A DNA stretch of 64,000 nt from Gnetum montanum (taxonomy: Eukaryota > Streptophyta > Gnetopsida > Gnetales > Gnetaceae). Under the pieces are notes generated by a model, which was given only the letters and a program-made list of their open reading frames with translations, was not told the origin of the DNA and did no database searches. Positions 58,431 to 64,000 of this stretch are shown one piece after another. The position numbers and the translations under genes are program-made. Numbering within the stretch: position 1 is the stretch's first letter; every line of letters begins with the position of its first letter. The DNA is taken from contig MNCI01013746.1 of the NCBI GenBank assembly GCA_015680685.1, forward strand, positions 250,080 through 314,079, read 5' to 3'.

Positions 58431-60600
58431 GGGGGAGATGGTCATTCATGCTAACCATATATGTGGCTCCTCAATTTTTTGATTTTTTGTTTAACACATT
58501 TTTGTTATTTGCAAATTGTTTATTTTATACCTTTTTGATTTTAAAATTTTTTCATATTTTACACCATTTTTTTATTTTACACCATCATTAGTACATTTAA
58601 TTTTTTTAATATTTTATATTTTCTTATATATTTTAATTTATTTTAGTGTAATTTTCTAATTTTTATTAATAAACGTGCTTTGTGCCAATAGAACATAGTG
58701 GTGTTGTAGCTATTATTAATGGTGGTTTTTGCTTAATCTTTTTGTTTGTTAATGTTTGGTTTCTATTTTTTAATTTTTGTATGGATGGCTAAGGCATGGT
58801 TTCTTTTTCATGGAACAAGCAGTGAGTCCACGACATTTACCCATCCACAAAAATCTATGGTTTTCCTCATTTTGGAAATATGAGATCCCTTTCATTAAAT
58901 AAACCTTTAATAAACTTGTGACGTTGGTTGTTTTTAGAATTGGGAAGGATTCAAAGGTTTGCACAAGGTGTAACTTTAAGGGAACTTAATACTCCTTGTA
59001 CTCTTCTACTTAATTGGGTGCATGAATGTTTTCATGGATTTCTTACTATTCCGTGTCAGCTAATAATAGGAAGTTGAATAAGTCTTTACATGGTGTGGCT
59101 CCCATCTAAAAATTCCAAAAGAAAAAAGAAAATAAATAAATAAATAAAATTAAATAAAAAAAACATGATGGGAATTCAAAGCACACCCCTTAGACAAATA
59201 AATAGGCTTCAAGCACTAGTTATGGGACTAGAAAGACATGTTACACATGCCTGAAGGTCCCCTCTAACTAAGGCCCTCTCTCACTTTCTATTTCTCTTTT
59301 CTTCTTTTTAAGGAATGGTGGTTGTTTTGTGGAAGCACTCTTGTGTCTCAAGGGAGTGAGTGGATTAGTCTTGGAGTGGCGATGTGAAGTTACTGAAAGT
59401 AGGTGGTTTTGGTCTAGACTAAAGATGGATCTTCTTAGGTATTTTAATCACAAATCCACAGGGGATTTTTTTATGACCTCAATTTGGAACTCCATTCCAC
59501 CTTCTTCATCATCCATCCATGCTACCCATAACTCACCTCATTGTCGGTGTCCATGTTCTTACTCAATGTCTTTGCCTAACGTACTTGAATTCTTTGGTAG
59601 AATCTTTTGGGTTTTCATCCTTAACTTTCATAAACCATTAATCAACTATGGGGCCCACGAACTCCTTAGGTTGAAGTTATGCAAGGGTAAATAGGGCATG
59701 TCCTTGCTATGGGGAGAACCCACTTACATATCTTTTGGTTGGGTTCGTTAAGCACCTTGTCCTTAGGCATTATTGCAATCAAAATCTTTCATGCATCCAT
59801 CTTCTACATTCGGTTGTGTACTCTTTTAAGTATTTGCTTCAATTCACACATTCTCCATCAAATTTTTTATATTTTTGAGCTTTCAAAGATCCTCATCAAT
59901 GATTTCATCATATTCTTGGCTTTCCTGGGACTTCATAGATCCCAAATTCATTCAAAAAGTCCTTGTATTTTTTGAAATATTTAAGTTTGAAAATTCATTT
60001 ATGGACCACATAAATAGGGCTCTATTGATGGAGCCTATGTGTATATGAGGCCTTGTCGACATAGCACAAAAATACTATATATATATATATATATGATCCT
60101 CCGTAGAAATTTTCACATTTGCTCTCACATGTCCAAGGAGTTTTTGCAATTTTCAAAGCCCAAAACCTTCTAAAGCCCATAACTTCCTAAACATTTGTCT
60201 AAATCACTTTGTTCTTCAACCCTGTAGCTCTTGGAGGTAAGCACTTAGTCATGGGGGCCACAAATGTGCTATTTTTGATGGAAATTTTTTTGACATTTTT
60301 CTAACTCCCACAAAGGTTTAACTAAGGAATCATCATTAAAACACCAAATTATGAGAGTTAAACCTTTCTAACAAGCTCTAGTAATACTTACAATTAAAAT
60401 TTATTAAAAATTAATTTATAAAATAATAATAACATAATAAATCTACCATGGTCCAACCAGAGCCAAGTGTAACTAATTAATGAGATAAGGTATCCAAAAA
60501 TTTTAAGTTACACATTATATCTATTGATCCATAGATGTGTTGTGACCGTAGATAACACCAAAAGGAAAATACACATAGGAAGGAGGACCATCTAAACTAA
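58431..60600 (+). other. Non-coding spacer of element C
   Basis: T-rich sequence with no domain-bearing ORF, a (TA)n run at 60074-60093, and segments homologous to the 3' interior of A (near 58930 and 59210) and E. Confidence 0.55.
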
Positions 60601-60649
60601 GGGGAAAATGACTAAGAATGGGAAGAGGCCAAGAACCAGCCTAGGAAGA

Positions 60650-61530
60650 ACTGATCAGAACCCATGCCACAAGACCTCTTAAGGAAGAGGCTAAAGTGGA
60701 GTCTATTCGTTAGATTCCAAAACAAGTGGCAGCAACAAAAAATTCTCACCAGGATGAGGTACCAACCCAACAAGTCAACCTTGAGGTGGCCTTGATGGAA
60801 GCCTGCCTAAACTAAATCATATCAAGGAAGGTCCAGAAGGCAGTGCTCTAAGAGTTGAACTATGGATCTTTCTTGGAGCAAGCACCTAAAGAGGTACAGG
60901 ACCAACTGAAGACCTCTTCCATGTGGCCAATTATTATTTCTAGTAGGGAGTGGTATATGGGAGAGACATTCCTATTTTGGAACAATAAGCAAGTGAGTTC
61001 AATAATCAAAATCAAAGACATTTTAGTGTCTTACTTAATGCAAGCCATTATAGAGGCACTTGTGTTGCCTAAAACTAGGATGAGTCTCATCAAGATTTTG
61101 ATGCACGTAGACCCCAGCATAAAAAAGGAATGGGTTTAGTAGTGCTATGGTGTTAACTGCAAGGAGCATGACACACTCACACCAACAGAAAGAATCCATT
61201 ACAAGATTGTGGCCTTTCACATAAATCCCAAGTGAGGCCTAGTAAGATCATTACCTTTTCTGCTCGTGTGTGTGCTGCTATGAGTGGAAGATCCCTTGTC
61301 AACCTCCTGTAGCTAATCTATCTAGAGATAGAAAAGTGGTTCAAGGAGAATGAATGTCACAGGAAGGCACTCCCCTTTCCATGCCTCATTAGAAAACTAT
61401 GTCGAAGGGGAGGAATAGTTTGCTACACTAATGATGTTGTCCAATGTGTTCTGACCACTAATTGGGCATAGATGATGAAGGATAAAACTCTTATAATAAC
61501 AATCTAGAAAGAGGAGCAACAACCACCACC
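60650..61530 (+). pseudogene. Late ORF (ORF3) of element C, plant transposon-protein-like
   Basis: Reading across three stops gives VALMEACLN, then an open block at 60855-61139 with VSYLMQAIIEALVLPKTRM. Further on LPFPCLIRKLCRRGGIV (about 61370-61420) is the kind of 'L-x-FP-LI-x-LC...GV' block seen in the 'putative plant transposon protein' domain of Athila-type elements. Function is unknown. The region sits downstream of pol, in the position of the late or env-like ORF of Athila elements. Element D has a matching fragment at 1-187; A seems to lack it. Confidence 0.5.
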
Positions 61531-61711
61531 TTGACATTCCACTCAAAAAATAGTGCCAAATGTCGTTGCAACATCCTAATGGTTGCTCGAGTACCTAGAA
61601 TGGCTCTTGAGTAAGTAAGAGTAACAAGTAGGCATGAGTGGTGAAGACCCATTTGTATATTAGCCCATGATGAGTCACCTAAATGAGGTGGCTTAGACAG
61701 TCAACCTAATT

Positions 61712-61734
61712 GGGGGGGGGGGGGGGGGGGGGGG
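61712..61734. repeat. G23 homopolymer
   Basis: Twenty-three G followed by CAGGGGGTTGGGGGGAGG, a strong G-quadruplex candidate and a difficult stretch for sequencing. Confidence 0.9.
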
Positions 61735-61943
61735 CAGGGGGTTGGGGGGAGGTCTTTGCCCAACAAATGCAGTTGTTCACAAGGTTGAATCCTAACACTA
61801 GAGAGGTAATGGTATCTCTCTTAAAATAGTAGCAACTCCTAAAGATTTTTGGGAACGTTGTGACCTTTTCGGTGGGGTTGGAGGAGGGCGAGGAGGCAAC
61901 AATACTAGTGATGTAGCACCAAGGGTAAGAAACAATAGTTGAG

Positions 61944-62153
61944 GTGGTTGTTGATAAAATCACTGAAACACTCAATGCACTTAGGACATCTATACTAGAC
62001 GTCACTACACTTAAAGATGTGCAGATGTCTGTAGGGACCATAAGTAGCAAATTAAGCATAGAACAACATGAACAATTGCTGGACCAACTAGTACGAAATA
62101 GGAAACTACTTCTAGATGTCTTTGATCTTCTGGATAATATAATTACAACCTAG
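61944..62153 (+). CDS. Short helical ORF near the 3' end of element C
   Basis: A 69-codon frame (MVVDKITETLNALRTSILDV start) with heptad-like Leu/Ile spacing, suggesting a helix or coiled coil. It lies between ORF3 and the 3' LTR and may be the C-terminal part of the late ORF. No family recognised. Confidence 0.3.
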   Translation: MVVDKITETLNALRTSILDVTTLKDVQMSVGTISSKLSIEQHEQLLDQLVRNRKLLLDVFDLLDNIITT

Positions 62154-62617
62154 TCGAAGTTGCTAGAGGCAAGGGGCAAAAATATTATCTTGCATTCCAT
62201 CCCACATTGGTGATGCTGCATGTACTATTATTGATCCTCGGAGTAAGGAGGAGAAGATGAAGGCATTATTAGATGCCTTTTGCCTTTGACTAGAGGTCAC
62301 AACCACAACAAGAAATCCATAGCCTTGTCAGCAACTACATGTGCCCAAAGCTACCAAACATGCTTCGAAACCTCCACTACCTGGGATCGTTTGATCTTCT
62401 CAACCATCTTCATGTCATTAGGGGATGTGATGTCTAGTTTGAGTAGTCATGTCATGGTGTTCAAGTTTGTGTCATGAACACCATAAATTTGTAACGTTGT
62501 TGATTTGTACACGTAGGCATTTAGTTTTATTGTTAGTTTTGTTATGTTAAGTATTAGCCAATAATCCCATACCTTCTCAATTTTGTAAGGGAACTCGAGA
62601 ACGAGTTTTCATTTAGT

Positions 62618-62627
62618 TGTAGGGATA
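62618..62627 (+). promoter_or_regulatory. Probable polypurine tract of element C
   Basis: TGTAGGGATA abuts the LTR start TGATGAAGC and follows the conserved pre-LTR block shared with A and E. Confidence 0.5.
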
Positions 62628-63564
62628 TGATGAAGCATCAAAGTGGCACGTCAATGGATCCTCGTCAACATGGCCTCATTGATGGATTCCTATTGATGCA
62701 ACCTAGTCGATGGGTCCCTATCAACGTGGCGTAATCAACGTGGTGTTGCTGCATCAACATAGCATTTGTTGCATTTATGAGGCCCCATTGATGTAGTTTC
62801 ACAATAAAGTCTATGAATATGCGCTCATCCACCATGTTTATGGGAAGTCTAGTCATATTTGTAGCAGAGCTCTTGCAATTTTATTATTTGAGAGTTAGAG
62901 TATTTTTCTGAATGCCCACAATAGGAGTCAAAAAGTATATGGTTCTTTATTCAAGCACTGATGTACCTAAGCATACTAGTGTGAATGGTAATAAAGACGA
63001 GCCTTTTGATCAAACCTTACAACACTTGGAATAGATTAATGATTTATTTCTACATTTATTATTTTCATTAATTATTTGATTAATTAAGACAAGTACAACT
63101 TTAACTAATTAACTAATTAAGTTAAATAGATTAAACACATAAGTATGACCACTTTGAGTAGAACATGCAATGCTTGGTAATCCCAGTGGTGCTTAACGCT
63201 TGGTAACCTAGCAGTGTTGTATGTGTTAGGATGTATACAGAAAGTGGGACCAAATGCTTATGTTAGGATAGTTAGTCATTAATTAATAATCAAATTAGTT
63301 AAATTGGTTAGTAAATTGAGTTTCAACTTGTTATCAATTATAGGTGAATAAAATATAAACTAATAAAAATCATGTGCCCCAATTACACTTAACCATACAA
63401 CTAAGCTTCACAAATGTAGTTGGGAAGACAACGATTGTTACAATTAGATCTCACTTCCTAGAACTAGCATACTTAGGAACTTAAGGTTTATGAAATTTGA
63501 CTAGATTGCACAAGATCACTTGTAATTTGTATGGTTGGGCATAGGGTATACTTGCCGGTCATCA
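62628..63564 (+). repeat. 3' LTR of element C
   Basis: 937 bp, starting TGATGAAGCATC and ending GGTCATCA. It has extra CATTGATG/CATCAAC-type units in U3 relative to the 5' LTR. Confidence 0.85.
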
Positions 63565-63908
63565 GTTTTCAACAATTTAGCATTCAACATTCATAAAGAA
63601 GGAATCTCGAGCAATGAAAGTTTATGGTATGGATAAGAAATGGATAATGAATTTCTAATTTATAGACAAATTATTAGATGATATGGAAAATTTGTTAGAT
63701 GTTGTGGAAGGTACAAGATGATGTGGAATTACTTGGCAAGTATGAAATACAAGAGTTATATAAGTGGATCCTCCCCAAAGTACGCTCCAACCCTTAGTGC
63801 CCTTGTATAACTACGCTTAAAGTGTCCTTAGGCACTCAAGGAGTTGAATGTAAGACATACTTGTCTAGCAAAACACATATGTTAATATTACTAGATTGGG
63901 AAAATAAT
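63565..63908. other. Flank between element C and the next LTR
   Basis: Includes the repeat shared with 340-505 (63740-63900). No ORF of note. Confidence 0.6.
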
Positions 63909-64000
63909 TGATGAGACGCGACATGCACTGGGCCGCAATATTGCGTCTTTCCCTGCGATATCGCATACGCGATATCGCGTCCCGCCGCCATATCTATAAA
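63909..64000 (+). repeat. Start of a D-like LTR (element F), cut by the window end
   Basis: Starts TGATGAGACGCGACATGC. U3 contains TGCGATATCGCATACGCGAT, the palindrome-rich motif also seen in the LTR of D. A TATA-like TCTATAAA is at the window edge. Confidence 0.65.

Larger units (their letters stand above)
48142..63564 (+). mobile_element. Athila-like Ty3/gypsy element C (carries a Penelope-like insert)
   Basis: 15.4 kb including a ~3-kb insert. LTRs lie at 48142-49018 and 62628-63564. The interior holds an Asp-type primer site, gag, PR, RT, RNase H, integrase, a late ORF and a pre-LTR purine tract. The right flank GTTTT and the left flank CGTTT/GTTTT (48137-48142) suggest a 4-5-bp target duplication with one T lost. 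Stops occur throughout, but the RT active-site Asp pair is kept, unlike in A. It inserted into element E. Confidence 0.85.

Noticed and set aside
1-64000. CRISPR arrays, operons, rRNA or true tRNA genes
   Set aside because: None seen. tRNA-like pieces have SINE features, lack a closed cloverleaf and occur as a dispersed family.

Overview
The window is nuclear DNA of a seed plant with a large, repeat-rich, AT-rich genome. A gymnosperm (conifer-like) source is my inference. It rests on long introns, decayed Athila-type Ty3/gypsy elements nested in one another, LINEs, and a Penelope-type reverse transcriptase. No bacterial, viral or organellar gene set is visible. Only two host genes are convincing. 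Most of the rest is transposable-element sequence full of C-to-T/G-to-A damage.

Layout. Positions 1-4852 hold a minus-strand Athila-like remnant (element D): a 5' LTR, a primer-binding site, a decayed gag and a fragment of a late ORF, with pol missing. Positions 4853-7994 are intergenic. A five-exon group I WRKY transcription factor gene resembling WRKY44/TTG2 lies at 8174-10239 (+), with an overlapping upstream ORF at 7995-8246. From about 11970 a L1-type LINE remnant begins. It is interrupted at 12414 by a 19.4-kb Athila-like element (A, 12415-31852) flanked by the 5-bp target duplication ATTTT. Element A is itself interrupted in gag by element B (13648-23024, minus strand), a non-autonomous element that encodes gag and protease but no reverse transcriptase or integrase. 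The LINE resumes at 31858. Part of it is tandemly duplicated, and the second copy preserves the empty target site of A.

Positions 33489-33632 are an assembly gap. Positions 33633-35945 are degenerate tandem repeats, and 35946-37216 is a LINE 3' end (RT palm/thumb and zinc-knuckle). Positions 37217-42433 are intergenic. A small three-exon minus-strand gene (42434-44950) encodes an 87-residue basic protein resembling the UPF0390/DUF2462 family. A cluster of tRNA-derived SINE-like copies follows (45365-45920), then the 3' end of a minus-strand Athila-like element (E, 45941-48141). A near-complete Athila-like element C (48142-63564, plus) carries gag, PR, RT, RNase H, integrase and a late ORF. 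A roughly 3-kb Penelope-like element with ~290-bp inverted terminal repeats and no visible endonuclease sits inside its integrase gene (about 54850-57886). The window ends inside another LTR (63909-64000) resembling that of element D.

The two host genes have no evident functional link. The transposable elements form two independent nesting stacks (LINE<A<B and E<C<Penelope) that give a relative insertion order. All coordinates of decayed elements are read by eye and are approximate unless set by a terminal motif or splice site.
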